64,000 bases of DNA from Hydractinia symbiolongicarpus (GCF_029227915.1 NC_079878.1:35677501-35741500); one strand, 5' to 3'. Shown: positions 27,496-42,500, numbered from the stretch's first letter. Notes: generated by a model not told the origin, from the sequence alone. Made by a program: numbers and translations.

Positions 27496-27727
27496 ACTGA
27501 TTCCTTTAGAAAGTCAATGAAATGTAGTTTTGGAAACTGTCTCTATTTTCTCAGCGCGCGCTAACGGCTAGGATTGGTCACACAGTAACAAATGACTTAT
27601 TTATCTAAATTTTTAAATGATACGCTACCACAGCGTCCAGTGTAATCGCTGAGATACAGCAAGCATGTCATATTATTGGTACGAATATTGGTACGAATTT
27701 GTGAGTCAACCGTTGTTACTCAAACGG
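27496..27727 (+). repeat. 232-bp truncated monomer with 12-bp microduplication
   Basis: This monomer reads normally to GCATGTCATATT and then jumps to the end of the unit, losing about 153 bp. At the joint ATTGGTACGAAT is present twice in direct tandem (27675-27686 and 27687-27698). The net length is 141 bp short of normal. It marks the end of class II domain A, and the next monomer (27728) is of the early-array type seen at 1120. Confidence 0.9.
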
Positions 27728-28846
27728 ACTGATGCCGTTAGAAAATCCATGAAATGTAGTTTTTAAATCTGTCTCAATTTCTTCAGCGCGCGCTAACTGC
27801 TAGGATTGGTCCCACAGTACAAAATGACTTATTTATCTAAACTTTTAAATAAAGCGCTACCACAGCGCCCAGTGTAATCGCTGAGTTCCAGCAATCAAGT
27901 CAAGTTAAGAATAAAGTTATTTCTTGGAGTACACTTGCCACATTTGTTACATTCACAAGGTCAAAGTCCTAAATCAGTTCAATTAAGTCTCACAGTCAAA
28001 CATTTCACTGTTAAAAGCGATGCAAGCTAGTAAATTCAGAAAAATATAGGTAAATACATGTTGGTACGAATATGAGACGCAAGCGTTGTACCTGAAACGG
28101 ACTGATTCCTTTAGAAAGTCAATGAAATGTAGTTTTGGAAACTGTCTTTATTTTCTCAGCACGCGCTAACGGCTAGGATTGGTCACACAGTAACAAATGA
28201 CTTATTTATCTAAATTTTTAAATGAAACGCTACCACAGCGTCCAGTGTAATCGCTGAGATACAGCAATCATGTCAAATTAAGAAGAATGTTATTTTCTAG
28301 AGTCCAATTGTGTCATTTATCTCATTTATAAAGTCAAAGTCCAAAATCAGTTTATATAAGTCTCACAGTCAATCGTTTCACTGTTAAAAGCGATGCAAGC
28401 TAGTAATGTCAGAAAAATATCGCTAAATACATGTTGGTACGAATATGAGACGCAGGCGTTGTACCTGAAACGAACTGATACCGTTAGAAAGTCAATGAAA
28501 TGTAGTTTTGGAAACTGTCTCTATTTTCTCAGCGCGCGGTAACGGCTAGTATTGGTCCCACAGTAACCAATGACCTTTTTATCTAAATTTTTAAACAAAG
28601 CGCTGCCACAGCGCCCTGTGCAACTGCTAAGTTCCAGTAATAAAGTCAAGTTAAGAATAAAGTTATTTCTTGGAGTACACTTGCCTCATTTGTTACATTC
28701 ACAAGGTCAAAGTCCAAAATCAGTTCAATTAAGTCTCACAGTCAATCATTTCACTGTTAAAAGCGATGCAAGCTAGTAATGTCAGAAAAATATCGGTAAG
28801 TACATGTTGGTACGAATATGAGACGCCAGCGTTGTACCTGAAACGG
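27728..28846 (+). repeat. Three monomers resembling the 1120-2984 region
   Basis: Monomers start at 27728, 28101 and 28474. They match the types at 1120, 1493 and 2612, including the distinctive GCGCGGTAACGGCTAGTATTGG of the last. They lead into a class I HOR at 28847, as 2612 leads into 2985. This indicates that a region larger than one HOR was duplicated. Confidence 0.75.
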
Positions 28847-31800
28847 ACTGATTCCGTTAAAAAGTCAATGAAATGTAGTTTTGGGAACTGTCTCTATTTT
28901 CTCAGCACGCGCTAACAGCTAGGATTGGTCCAACAGTACAAATTGACTCATTTATCTAAATTTTCAAATGAAACGCTGCCACAGCGCCCAGTGTAATCGC
29001 TGAGATACAGCAAGCATGTCAAGTTAAGAAGAATGTTATTTTTTAGAGTCCAATTGTGTCATTTATCTCATTTATAAAGTCAAAGTCCAAAATCAGTTCA
29101 ATTAAGTCTCACAGTCAATCGTTTCACTGTTAAAAGCGGTGCAAGCTAGTAATGTCAGAAACATATCGCTGAATACATATTGGTACGAATTTGGGACGCA
29201 ACCGTTGTTACTCAAACGGACTGATGCCGTTAGAAAGTCCATGAAATGTAGTTTTTAAATCTGTCTCAATTTCTTCAGCGCGCGCTAACTGCTAGAATTG
29301 GTCCCACAGTACAAATTGACTTAATTATCTAAATTTTTAAACAAAGCGCTGCCACAGCGCCCTGTGCAACTGCTAAGTTCCAGTAATCAAGTCAAATTAA
29401 GAAGAATGTTATTTTTTGGAGTCCAATTGTGTCATTTATCTCATTTATAAAGACAATGTGCAAAATCAGTTCAATTAAGTCCCACAGTCAATCTCTTCAC
29501 TGTTAAAAGCGATGCAAGCTAGTAATGTGAGAAAAATATCGGTAAATACATGTTGGTACGAATATGTGTCGCCACCGTTGTAGCTTAAACGGACTGATAC
29601 CGTTAGAAATTCAATGAAATGTAGTTTATGTAACTGTGTCTTTTTCCCCAGCGCGCGCTGACGGCTAGGATTAGTCCCACAGAAAAAAATGTCTTATTTA
29701 TCTAAACTTTTAAATAAAGCGCTACCACAGCGCCCAGTGTAATCGCTGAGTTCCAGCAATCAAGTCAAGTTAAGAATAAAGTTATTTCTTGGAGTACACT
29801 TGCCTCATTTGTTACATTCACAAGGTCAAAGTCCAAAATCAGTTCAATTAAGTCTCACAGTCAATCATTTCACTGTTAAAAGCGATGCAAGCTAGTAATG
29901 TCAGAAAAATATCGGTAAGTACATGTTGGTACGAATATGATACGCAAGCGTTGTACCTGAAACGGACTGATTCCGTTAAAAAGTCAATCAAATGTAGTTT
30001 TGGAAACTGTCTCTATTTTCTCAGCACGCGCTAACGGCTAGGATTGGTCCAACAGTACAAATTGACTCATTTATCTAAATTTTCAAATGAAACGCTGCCA
30101 CAGCGCCCAGTGTAATCGCTGAGATACAGCAAGCATGTCATATTAAGAAGAATGTTACTTCTTATAGTCCAATTGTGTCATTTATCTCATTTATAAAGTC
30201 AAAGTCCAAAATCAGTTCAATTAAGTCTCACAGTCAATGGTTTCACTGGTAATAGCGATGCAACTTAGTAATATCAGAAACATATCGCTAAATACATGTT
30301 GGTACACATATGTGACGCAACCGTTGAAACTCAAACGGACTGATACCGTTAGAAATTCAATGAAATGTAGTTTATGTAACTGTGTCTTTTTCCCCAACGC
30401 GCGCTAACTGCTAGAATTGGTCCCGCAGTACAAATTGACTTAATTATCTAAATTTTTAAACAAAGCGCTGCCACAGCGCCCTGTGCAACTGCTAAGTTCC
30501 AGTAATCAAGTCAAATTAAGAAGAATGTTATTTTTTGGAGTCCAATTGTGTCATTTATCTCATTTATAAAGACAATGTGCAAAATCAGTTCAATTAAGTC
30601 CCACAGTCAATCTCTTCACTGTTAAAAGCGATGGAAGCTAGTAATGTCAGAAAAATATCGCTAAATACATGTTGGTACGAATATGTGTCGCCACCGTTGT
30701 AGCTTAAACGGACTGATACCGTTAGAAATTCAATGAAATGTAGTTTATGTAACTGTGTCTTTTTCCCCAGCGCGCGCTGACGGCTAGGATTGGTCCCACA
30801 GAAAAAAATGTCTTATTTATCTAAACTTTTAAATAAAGCGCTACCACAGCGCCCAGTGTAATCGCTGAGTTCCAGCAATCAAGTAAAGTTAAGAATAAAG
30901 TTATTTCTTGGAGTACACTTGCCTCATTTGTTAGATTCACAAGGTCAAAGTCCAAAATCAGTTCAATTAAGTCTCACAGTCAATCATTTCACTGTTAAAA
31001 GCGATGCAAGCTAGTAATGTCAGAAAAATATCGGTAAGTACATGTTGGTACGAATATGATACGCAAGCGTTGTACCTGAAACGGACTGATTCCGTTAAAA
31101 AGTCAATGAAATGTAGTTTTGGAAACTGTCTCTATTTTCTCAGCACGCGCTAACGGTTAGGATTGGTCCAACAGTACAAATTGACTCATTTATCTAAATT
31201 TTCAAATGAAACGCTGCCACAGCGCCCAGTGTAATCGCTGAGATACAGCAAGCATGTCATATTAAGAAGAATGTTACTTCTTATAGTCCAATTGTGTCAT
31301 TTATCTCATTTATAAAGTCAAAGTCCAAAATCAGTTCAATTAAGTCTCACAGTCAATGGTTTCACTGGTAGAAGCGATGCAACCTAGTAATATCAGAAAC
31401 ATATCGCTAAATACATGTTGGTACACATATGTGACGCAACCGTTGAAACTCAAACGGACTGATACAGTTAGAAAGTCCATGAAATGTAGTTTTTAAATCT
31501 GTCTCAATTTCTTCAGCGCGCGCTAACTGCTAGAATTGGTCCCACAGTACAAATTGACTTAATTATCTAAATTTTTAAACAAAGCGCTGCCACAGCGCCC
31601 TGTGCAACTGCTAAGTTCAAGTAATCAAGTCAAATTAAGAAGAATGGTATATTTTGGAGTCCAATTGTGTCATTTCTCTCATTTATAAAGACAATGTGCA
31701 AAATCAGTTCAATTAAGTCCCACAGTCAATCTCTTCACTGTTAAAAGCGATGCAAGCTAGTAATGTCAGAAAAATATCGCTAAATACATGTTGGTACGAA

Positions 31801-32168
31801 TATGTGTCGCCACCGTTGTAGCTTAAACGGACTGATACCGTTAGAAATTCAATGAAATGTAGTTTATGTAACTGTGTCTTTTTCCCCAGCGCACGCTGAC
31901 GGCTAGGATTGGTCCCACAGAAAAAAATGTCTTATTTATCTAAACTTTTAAATAAAGCGCTACCACAGCGCCCAGTGTAATCCCTGAGTTCCAGCAATCA
32001 AGTCAAGTTAAGAATAAAGTTATTTCTTGGAGTACACTTGCCTCATTTGTTATATTCACAAGGTCAAAGTCCAAAATCAGTTCAATTAAGTCTCAATTAA
32101 ATATCAGAAACATATTGCTAAATACATGTTGGTACGAATATGAGACGCAGGTGTTGTACCTGAAACGA
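28847..32168 (+). repeat. Class I HOR copy 4 (9 monomers)
   Basis: Monomers start at 28847, 29220, 29593, 29966, 30339, 30712, 31085, 31458 and 31831. The last is the 338-bp marker monomer with its deletion at about 32090. The order matches 3358-6679, for example TTTGGGAACTG in the first monomer and GTCCCGCAG in the fifth. Private differences include TTAGATTCACAAGG in place of TTACATTCACAAGG near 30930. Confidence 0.85.
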
Positions 32169-35100
32169 ACTGATACCGTTAGAAAGTCAATGAAATGTAG
32201 TTTTGGAAACTGTTTCTATTTCCTCAGCGCTCGCTAACGGCTAGGATTGGTCCCACAGTAACCAATGACCTTTTTATCTAAATTTTGAAATGAAACTCTA
32301 CCACAGCGCCCAGTGTAATCGCTGAGATACAGCAATCATGTCACATTAAGAAGAATGTTATTTTTTAGAGTCCAATTGTGTCATTTATCTCATTTATAAA
32401 GTCAAAGTCCAAAATCAGTTCAATTAAGTCTCACAGTCAATCATTTCACTGTTAAAAGCGATGCAAGCTAGTAATGTGAGAAAAATATCGGTAAATACAT
32501 GTTGGTACGAATATGAGACGCAAGCGTTGTACCTGAAACGGACTGATTCCTTTAGAAAATCAATGAAATGTAGTTTTGGAAACTGTCTCTATTTTCTCAG
32601 CGCGCGCTAACGGCTAGGATTGGTCCCACAGTAACAAGTGACTTATTTATCTAAATTTTGAAATGAAACTCTACCACAGCGTCCAGTGTAATCGCTGAGA
32701 TACAGCAATCATGTCACATTAAGAAGAATGTTATTTTTTAGAGTCCAATTGTGTCATTTATCTCATTTATAAAGTCAAAGTCCAAAATCAGTTCAATTAA
32801 GTCTCACAATCAATCGTTTCACTGTTAAAAGCGATGCAAGCTAGTAATGTGAGAAAAATATCGGTAAATACATGTTGGTACGAATATGAGACGCCACCGT
32901 TGTAGCTTAAACGGACTGATACCGTTAGAAATTCAATGAAATGTAGTTTATGTAACTGTGTCTTTTTCCCCAGCGCGCGCTGACGGCTAGGATTAGTCCC
33001 ACAGAAAAAAATGTCTTATTTATCTAAACTTTTAAATAAAGCGCTACCACAGCGCCCAGTGTAATCGCTGAGTTCCAGCAATCAAGTCAAGTTAAGAATA
33101 AAGTTATTTCTTGGAGTACACTTGCCTCATTTGTTACATTCACAAGGTCAAAGTCCAAAATCAGTTCAATTAAGTCTCACAGTCAATCATTTCACTGTTA
33201 AAAGCGATGCAAGCTAGTAATGTCAGAAAAATATCGCTAAATACATGTTGGTACGAATATGTGTCGCCACCGTTGTAGCTTAAACGGACTGATACCGTTA
33301 GAAATTCAATGAAATGTAGTTTATGTAACTGTGTCTTTTTCCCCAGCGCACGCTGACGGCTAGGATTGGTCCCACAGAAAAAAATGTCTTATTTATCTAA
33401 ACTTTTAAATAAAGCGCTACCACAGCGCCCAGTGTAATCCCTGAGTTCCAGCAATCAAGTCAAGTTAAGAATAAAGTTATTTCTTGGAGTACACTTGCCT
33501 CATTTGTTATATTCACAAGGTCAAAGTCCAAAATCAGTTCAATTAAGTCTCAATTAAATATCAGAAACATATTGCTAAATACATGTTGGTACGAATATGA
33601 GACGCAGGTGTTGTACCTGAAACGAACTGATACAGTTAGAAAGTCAATGAAATGTAGTTTTGGAAACTGTTTCTATTTTCTCAGCGCTCGCTAACGGCTA
33701 GGATTGGTCCCACAGTAACCAATGACCTTTTTATCTAAATTTTGAAATGAAACTCTACCACAGCGCCCAGTGTAATCGCTGAGATACAGCAATCATGTCA
33801 CATTAAGAAGAATGTTATTTTTTAGAGTCCAATTGTGTCATTTATCTCATTTATAAAGTCAAAGTCCAAAATCAGTTCAATTAAGTCTCACAGTCAATCA
33901 TTTCACTGTTAAAAGCGATGCAAGCTAGTAATGTGAGAAAAATATCGGTAAATACATGTTGGTACGAATATGAGACGCAAGCGTTGTACCTGAAACGGAC
34001 TGATTCCTTTAGAAAGTCAATGAAATGTAGTTTTGGAAACTGTCTCTATTTTCTCAGCGCGCGCTAACGGCTAGGATTGGTCCCACAGTAACAAGTGACT
34101 TATTTATCTAAATTTTGAAATGAAACTCTACCACAGCGCCCAGTGTAATCGCTGAGATACAGCAATCATGTCACATTAAGAAGAATGTTATTTTTTAGAG
34201 TCCAATTGTGTCATTTATCTCATTTATAAAGTCAAAGTCCAAAATCAGTTCAATTAAGTCTCACAATCAATCGTTTCACTGTTAAAAGCGATGCAAGCTA
34301 GTAATGTGAGAAAAATATCGGTAAATACATGTTGGTACGAATATGAGACGCCACCGTTGTAGCTTAAACGGACTGATACCGTTAGAAATTCAATGAAATG
34401 TAGTTTATGTAACTGTGTCTTTTTCCCCAACGCGCGCTAACTGCTAGAATTGGTCCCGCAGTACAAATTGACTTAATTATCTAAATTTTTAAACAAAGCG
34501 CTGCCACAGCGCCCTGTGCAACTGCTAAGTTCCAGTAATCAAGTCAAATTAAGAAGAATGTTATTTTTTGGAGTCCAATTGTGTCATTTATCTCATTTAT
34601 AAAGACAATGTGCAAAATCAGTTCAATTAAGTCCCACAGTCAATCTCTTCACTGTTAAAAGCGATGCAAGCTAGTAATGTCAGAAAAATATCGCTAAATA
34701 CATGTTGGTACGAATATGTGTCGCCACCGTTGTAGCTTAAACGGACTGATACCGTTAGAAATTCAATGAAATGTAGTTTATGTAACTGTGTCTTTTTCCC
34801 CAGCGCGCGCTGACGGCTAGGGTTGGTCCCACAGAAAAAAATGTCTTATTTATCTAAACTTTTAAATAAAGCGCTACCACAGCGCCCAGTGTAATCGCTG
34901 AGTTCCAGCAATCAAGTAAAGTTAAGAATAAAGTTATTTCTTGGAGTACACTTGCCTCATTTGTTAGATTCACAAGGTCAAAGTCCAAAATCAGTTCAAT
35001 TAAGTCTCACAGTCAATCATTTCACTGTTAAAAGCGATGCAAGTTAGTAATGTCAGAAAAATATCGGTAAGTACATGTTGGTACGAATATGATACGCAAG

Positions 35101-36201
35101 CGTTGTACCTGAAACGGACTGATTCCGTTAAAAAGTCAATGAAATGTAGTTTTGGAAACTGTCTCTATTTTCTCAGCACGCGCTAACGGTTAGGATTGGT
35201 CCAACAGTACAAATTGACTCATTTATCTAAATTTTCAAATGAAACGCTGCCACAGCGCCCAGTGTAATCGCTGAGATACAGCAAGCATGTCATATTAAGA
35301 AGAATGTTACTTCTTATAGTCCAATTGTGTCATTTATCTCATTTATAAAGTCAAAGTCCAAAATCAGTTCAATTAAGTCTCACAGTCAATGGTTTCACTG
35401 GTAAAAGCGATGCAACCTAGTAATATCAGAAACATATCGCTAAATACATGTTGGTACACATATGTGACGCAACCGTTGAAACTCAAACGGACTGATACAG
35501 TTAGAAAGTCCATGAAATGTAGTTTTTAAATCTGTCTCAATTTCTTCAGCGCGCGCTAACTGCTAGAATTGGTCCCACAGTACAAATTGACTTAAATATC
35601 TAAATTTTTAAACAAAGCGCTGCCACAGCGCCCTGTGCAACTGCTAAGTTCCAGTAATCAAGTCAAATTAAGAAGAATGGTATTTTTTGGAGTCCAATTG
35701 TGTCATTTCTCTCATTTATAAAGACAATGTGCAAAATCAGTTCAATTAAGTCCCACAGTCAATCTCTTCATTGTTAAAAGCGATGCAAGCTAGTAATATC
35801 AGAAAAATATCGCTAAATACATGTTGGTACGAATATGTGTCGCCACCGTTGTAGCTTAAACGGACTGATACCGTTAGAAATTCAATGAAATGTAGTTTAT
35901 GTAACTGTGACTTTTTCCCCAGCGCACGCTGACGGCTAGGATTGGTCCCACAGAAAAAAATGTCTTATTTATCTAAACTTTTAAATAAAGCGCTACCACA
36001 GCGCCCAGTGTAATCCCTGAGTTCCAGCAATCAAGTCAAGTTAAGAATAAAGTTATTTCTTGGAGTACACTTGCCTCATTTGTTATATTCACAAGGTCAA
36101 AGTCCAAAATCAGTTCAATTAAGTCTCAATTAAATATCAGAAACATATTGCTAAATACATGTTGGTACGAATATGAGACGCAGGTGTTGTACCTGAAACG
36201 A
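32169..36201 (+). repeat. Class I/II mosaic with two marker-monomer units
   Basis: There are two units of the same plan. The first is 32169-33625 (1,457 bp, 4 monomers) and the second is 33626-36201 (2,576 bp, 7 monomers). Each starts with the GTTTCTATTT..CTCAGCGCTCGC monomer and ends with a 338-bp marker monomer (33288-33625 and 35864-36201). The longer unit contains a class I run of monomers (34372 onwards) that is missing from the shorter one. Unequal exchange between class I and class II units explains the plan. Confidence 0.8.
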
Positions 36202-39200
36202 ACTGATACCGTTAGAAAGTCAATGAAATGTAGTTTTGGAAACTGTTTCTATTTTCTCAGCGCTCGCTAACGGCTAGGATTGGTCCCACAGTAACCAATG
36301 ACCTTTTTATCTAAATTTTGAAATGAAACTCTACCACAGCGCCCAGTGTAATCGCTGAGATACAGCAATCATGTCACATTAAGAAGAATGTTATTTTTTA
36401 GAGTCCAATTGTGTCATTTATCTCATTTATAAAGTCAAAGTCCAAAATCAGTTCAATTAAGTCTCACAGTCAATCATTTCACTGTTAAAAGCGATGCAAG
36501 CTAGTAATGTGAGAAAAATATCGGTAAATACATGTTGGTACGAATATGAGACGCAAGCGTTGTACCTGAAACGGACTGATTCCTTTAGAAAGTCAATGAA
36601 ATGTAGTTTTGGAAACTGTCTCTATTTTGTCAGCGCGCGCTAACGGCTAGGATTGGTCCCACAGTAACAAGTGACTTATTTATCTAAATTTTGAAATGAA
36701 ACTCTACCACAGCGCCCAGTGTAATCGCTGAGATACAGCAATCATGTCACATTAAGAAGAATGTTATTTTTTAGAGTCCAATTGTGTCATTTATCTCATT
36801 TATAAAGTCAAAGTCCAAAATCAGTTCAATTAAGTCCCACAGTCAATCTCTTCACTGTTAAAAGCGATGCAAGCTAGTAATGTCAGAAAAATATCGGTAA
36901 ATACATGTTGGTACGAATATGAGACGCAAGCGTTGTACCTGAAACGAACTGATTCCTTTAGAAAGTCAATGAAATGTAGTTTTGGAAACTGTCTCTATTT
37001 TCTCAGCGCGCGCTAACGGCTAGGATTGGTCACAGAGTAACAAATGACTTATTTATCTGAATTTTTAAATGAAACGCTACCACAGCGTCCAGTGTAATCG
37101 CTGAGATACAGCAATCATGTCAAGTTAAGAAGAATGTTATTTTTTAGAGTCCAATTGTGTCATTTATCTCATTTATAAAGTCAAAGTCCAAAATCAGTTC
37201 ATATAAGTCTCACAGTCAATCGTTTCACTGTTAAAAGCGATGCAATCTAGTAATGTCAGAAAAATATCGGTAAATACATATTGGTACGAATATGAGACGC
37301 AAGCGTTGTACCTGAAACGGACTGATTCCTTTAGAAAGTCAATGAAATGTAGTTTTGGAAACTGTCTCTATTTTCTCAGCGCGCGCTAACGGCTAGGATT
37401 GGTCACACAGTAACAAATGACTTATTTATCTAAATTTTTAAATAAAACGCTACCACAGCGTCCAGTGTAATCGCTGAGATATAGCAATAATGTCAAGTTA
37501 AGAAGAATGTTATTTTTTAGAGTCCAATTGTGTCATTTATCTCATTTATAAAGTCAAAGTCCAAAATCAGTTCATATAAGTATCACAGTCAATCGTTTCA
37601 CTGTTAAAAGCGATGCAACCTAGTAATGTCTGAAAAATATCGCTAAATACATGTTGGTACGAATATGAGACGCAAGCGTTGTACCTGAAACGGACTGATT
37701 CAGTTAAAAAGTCAATGAAATATAGTTTTGGAAACTGTCTCTATTTTCTTAGCACGCGCTAACGGCTAGGATTGGTCCAACAGTACAAATTGACTCATTT
37801 ATCTAAATTTTCAAATGAAACGCTGCCACAGCGCCCAGTGTAATCGCTGAGATACAGCAAGCATGTCATATTAAGAAGAATGTTACTTCTTATAGTCCAA
37901 TTGTGTCATTTATCTCATTTATAAAGTCAAAGTCCAAAATCAGTTCAATTAAGTCTCACAGTCAATGGTTTCACTGGTAAAAGCGATGCAACCTAGTAAT
38001 ATCAGAAACATATCGCTAAATACATGTTGGTACGAATATGAGACGCTGGAGTTGTACCCGAAACGAACTGATACCGTTAGAAAGTCAATGAAATGTAGTT
38101 TTGGAAACTGTCTCTATTTTCTCAGCGCGCGCTAACGGCTAGGATTGGTCCCACAGTAACCAATGACCTTTTTATCTGAATTTTGAAATGAAACTCTACC
38201 ACAGCGCCCAGTGTAATCGCTGAGATACAGCAATCATGTCACTTTAAGAAGAATGTTATTTTTTAGAGTCCAATTGTGTCAATTATCTCATTTATAAAGT
38301 CAAAGTCCAAAATCAGTTCAATTAAGTCTCACAGTCAATCGTTTCACTGTTAAAAGCGATGCAATCTAGTAATGTCAGAAAAATATCGGTAAATACATAT
38401 TGGTGCGAATATGAGACGCAAGCGTTGTACCTGAAACGGACTGATTCCTTTAGAAAGTCAATGAAATGTAGTTTTGGAAACTGTCTCTATTTTCTCAGCG
38501 CGCGCTAACGGCTAGGATTGGTCACACAGTAACAAATGACTTATTTATCTAAATTTTTAAATAAAACGCTACCACAGCGCCCAGTGTAATCGCTGAGATA
38601 CAGCAATCATGTCAAGTTAAGAAGAATGTTATTTTTTAGAGTCCAATTGTGTCATTTATCTCATTTATAAAGTCAAAGTCCAAAATCAGTTCATATAAGT
38701 ATCACAGCCAATCGTTTCACTGTTAAAAGCGATGCAACCTAGTAATGTCTGAAAAATATCGCTAAATACATGTTGGTACGAATATGAGACGCAGGCGTTG
38801 TACCTGAAACGAACTGATACCGTTAGAATGTCAATGAAATGTAGTTTTGGAAACTGTCTCTATTTTCTCAGCGCGCGCTAATGGCTAGGATTGGTCCCAC
38901 AGTACAAATTGACTTAATTAACTAAATTTTTAAACAAAGCGCTGCCACAGTGCCCTGTGCAACTGCTAAGTTCCAGTAATCAGGTCAAGTTAAGAATAAA
39001 GTTATTTCTTGGAGTACACTTGCCTCATTTGTTACATTCACAAGGTCAAAGTCCAAAATCAGTTCAATTAAGTCTCACAGTCAATCATTTCACTGTTAAA
39101 AGCGATGCAAGCTAGTAATGTCAGAAAAATATCGGTAAGTACATGTTGGTACGAATATGAGACGCAAGCGTTGTACCTGAAACGGACTGATTCAGTTACA

Positions 39201-39558
39201 AAGTCAATGAAATGTAGTTTTGGAAACTGTCTCTATTTTCTCAGCACGCGCTAACGGCTAGGATTGGTCCAACAGTACAAATTGACTCATTTATTTAAAT
39301 TTTCAAATGAAACGCTGCCACAGCGCCCAGTGTAATCGCTGAGATACAGCAAGCATGTCATATTAAGAAGAATGTTACTTCTTATAGTCCAATTGTGTCA
39401 TTTATCTCATTTATAAAGTCAAAGTCCAAAATCAGTTTAATTAAGTCTCACAGTCAATGGTTTCACTGGTAAAAGCGATGCAACCTAGTAATATCAGAAA
39501 CATATCGCTAAATACATGTTGGTACACATATGTGACGCAACCGTTGAAACTCAAACGG

Positions 39559-42500
39559 ACTGATGCCGTTAGAAAGTCAATGAAATGTAGTTTTGAAAAC
39601 TGTCTCTATTTTCTCAGCGCGCGCTAACGGCAAGGATTGTTCCCACAGTAGCAAATGACTTATTTATCTAAATTTTTAAATGAAACGCTACCACAGCGCC
39701 CAATTTAATCCCTGAGTTCCAGCAATCAAGTCAAATTACGAAGAATTTTATTTCTTGAAGTCCAATTGTGTCATTTATCTCATTTATAAGGTCAATGTCC
39801 AAAATCAGTTCAATTAAGTCCCACATTCAATCGCTTCACGGTTAAAAGCGTTGCAACCTAGTAATGTCAGAAGAACATCGCTTAATACATGTTGGTACGA
39901 ATATGTGACGCAACCGTTGTTACTCAAACGGACTGATGCCGTTAGAAAGTCCATGAAATGTAGTTTTTACATCTGTCTCTATTTCTTCAGCGGGCGCTAA
40001 AGGCTAGGATTGGTCCCACAGTACAAATTGACTTAATTATCTAAATTTTTAAACAAAGCGCTGCCACAGCGCCCAGTGTAATCGCTGAGATACAGCAATC
40101 ATGTCAAGTTAAGAAAAATGTTATTTTTTAGAGTCCAATTGTGTCATTTATGTCATTTATAAAGTCAAAGTCCAAAATCAGTTCAATTAAGTCTCACAGT
40201 CAATGGTTTCACTGGTAAAAGCGATTCAACCTAGTAATATCAGAAACATATCGCTAAATACATGTTGGTACCAATATGTGACGCAACCGTTTAAACTCAA
40301 ACGGACTAATGCCGTTAGAAATTCAATGAGATGTAGTTTTGAAAACTGTCTCTATTTTCTCAGCGCGCGCTAACGGCTAGGATTAGTGCCACAGTAACAA
40401 TTGACTTATTTATCTAAATTTTTTAATGAAACGCTACCACAGCGCCCAGTGTAATCGCTGAGATACAGCAATAATGTCAATTTAAGAAGAATGTTATTTC
40501 TTAGAGTCCAATTGTGTCATTTATCTCATTTATAAAGTCAAAGTCCAAAATCAGCTCAATTAAGTCTCACAGTCAATCGTTTCACTGTTAAAAGCGATGC
40601 AACCTAGTAATATCAGAAACATATCGCTAAATACATGTTGGCACCAACATGTGACGCAACCGTTGAAACTCAAACGGACTGATGCCGTTAGAAAGTCATT
40701 GAAATGCAGTTTGGAAAACTGTCTCTATTTTCTCAGCGCGCGTTAACGGCTAGGATTGGTCCCACAGTAACAAATGACTTATTTATCTAAATTTTTAAAT
40801 GAAACGCTACCACAGCGGCCAGTGTAATCGCTAAAATACAGCAATCATGTCACATTAAGAAAAATGTTATTTTTTAGAGTCCAATTTTGTCATTTGTCTC
40901 ATTTATAAAGTCAATGTGCAAAGTCAGTTTAATTAAGTCCCACAGTCAATCTCTTCACTCTTAAAGGCGATGCAAGCTAGTAATGTCAGAAGAATATCGC
41001 AAAATACATGTTGGTACGAATATGTGACGCAACCGTTGTAGCTTAAACGGACTGATACCGTTAGAAATTCAATGAAATGTAGTTTATGTAACTGTGTCTT
41101 TTTCCCCAGCGCGCGCTGACGGCTAGGATTGGTCCCACAGAAAAAAATGTCTTATTTATCTAAACTTTTAGATAAAGCGCTACCACAGCGCCCAGTGTAA
41201 TCGCTGAGTTCCAGCAATCAAGTCATGTTAAGAATAAAGTTATTTCTTGGAGTACACTTGCCTCATTTGTTGCATTCACAAGGTCAAAGTCCAAAATCAG
41301 TTCAATTAAGTCTCACAGTCAATCATTTCACTGTTAAAAGCGATGCAAGCTAGTAATGTCAGAAAAATATCGGTAAGTACATGTTGGTACGAATATGAGA
41401 CGCCAGCGTTGTACCTGAAACGGACTGATTCCGTTAAAAAGTCAATGAAATGTAGTTTTGGAAACTGTCTCTATTTTCTCAGCACGCGCTAACGGCTAGG
41501 ATTGGTCCAACAGTACAAATTGACTCATTTATCTAAATTTTCAAATGAAACGCTGCCACAGCGCCCAGTGTAATCGCTGAGATACAGTAAGCATGTCATA
41601 TTAAGAAGAATGTTACTTCTTATGGTCCAATTGTGTCATTTATCTCATTTATAAAGTCAAAGTCCAAAATCAATTCAATTAATTCCCACAGTCAATCTCT
41701 TCACTGTTAAAAGCGATGCAACCTAGTAATATCAGAAACATATCGCTAAATACATGTTGGTACGAATATGAGACGCAGGTGTTGTACCTGAAACGAACTG
41801 ATACCATTAGAAAGTCAATGAAATGTAGTTTTGGAAACTGTCTCTATTTTCTCAGCGCGCGCTAACGGCTAGGATTGGTCCAACAGTACAAATTGACTCA
41901 TTTATCTAAATTTTCAAATGAAACGCTGTCACAGCGCCCAGTGTAATCGCTGAGATACAGTAAGCATGTCATATTAAGAAGAATGTTACTTCTTATAGTC
42001 CAATTGTGTCATTTATCTCATTTATAAAGTCAAAGTCTAAAATCAATTCAATTAATTCCCACAGTCAATCTCTTCACTGTTAAAAGCGATGCAAGCTAGT
42101 AATATCAGAAACATATCGCTAAATACATGTTGGTACGAATATGAGACGCAGGTGTTGTACCTGAAACGAACTGATACCGTTAGAAAGTCAATGAAATGTA
42201 GTTTTGGAAACTGTCTCTATTTTCTCAGCGCGCGCTAACGGCTAGGATTGGTCCCACAGTAACCAATGACCTTTTTATCTAAATTTTGAAATGAAACTCT
42301 ACCACAGCGCCCAGTGTAATCGCTGAGATACAGCAATCATGTCACATTAAGAAGAATGTTATTTTTTAGAGTGCAATTGTGTCATTTATCTCATTTATAA
42401 AGTCAAAGTCCAAAATCAGTTCAATTAAGTCTCACAGTCAATCTCTTCACTGTTAAAAGCGATGCAAGCTAGTAATGTCAGAAAAATATCGCTAAATACA

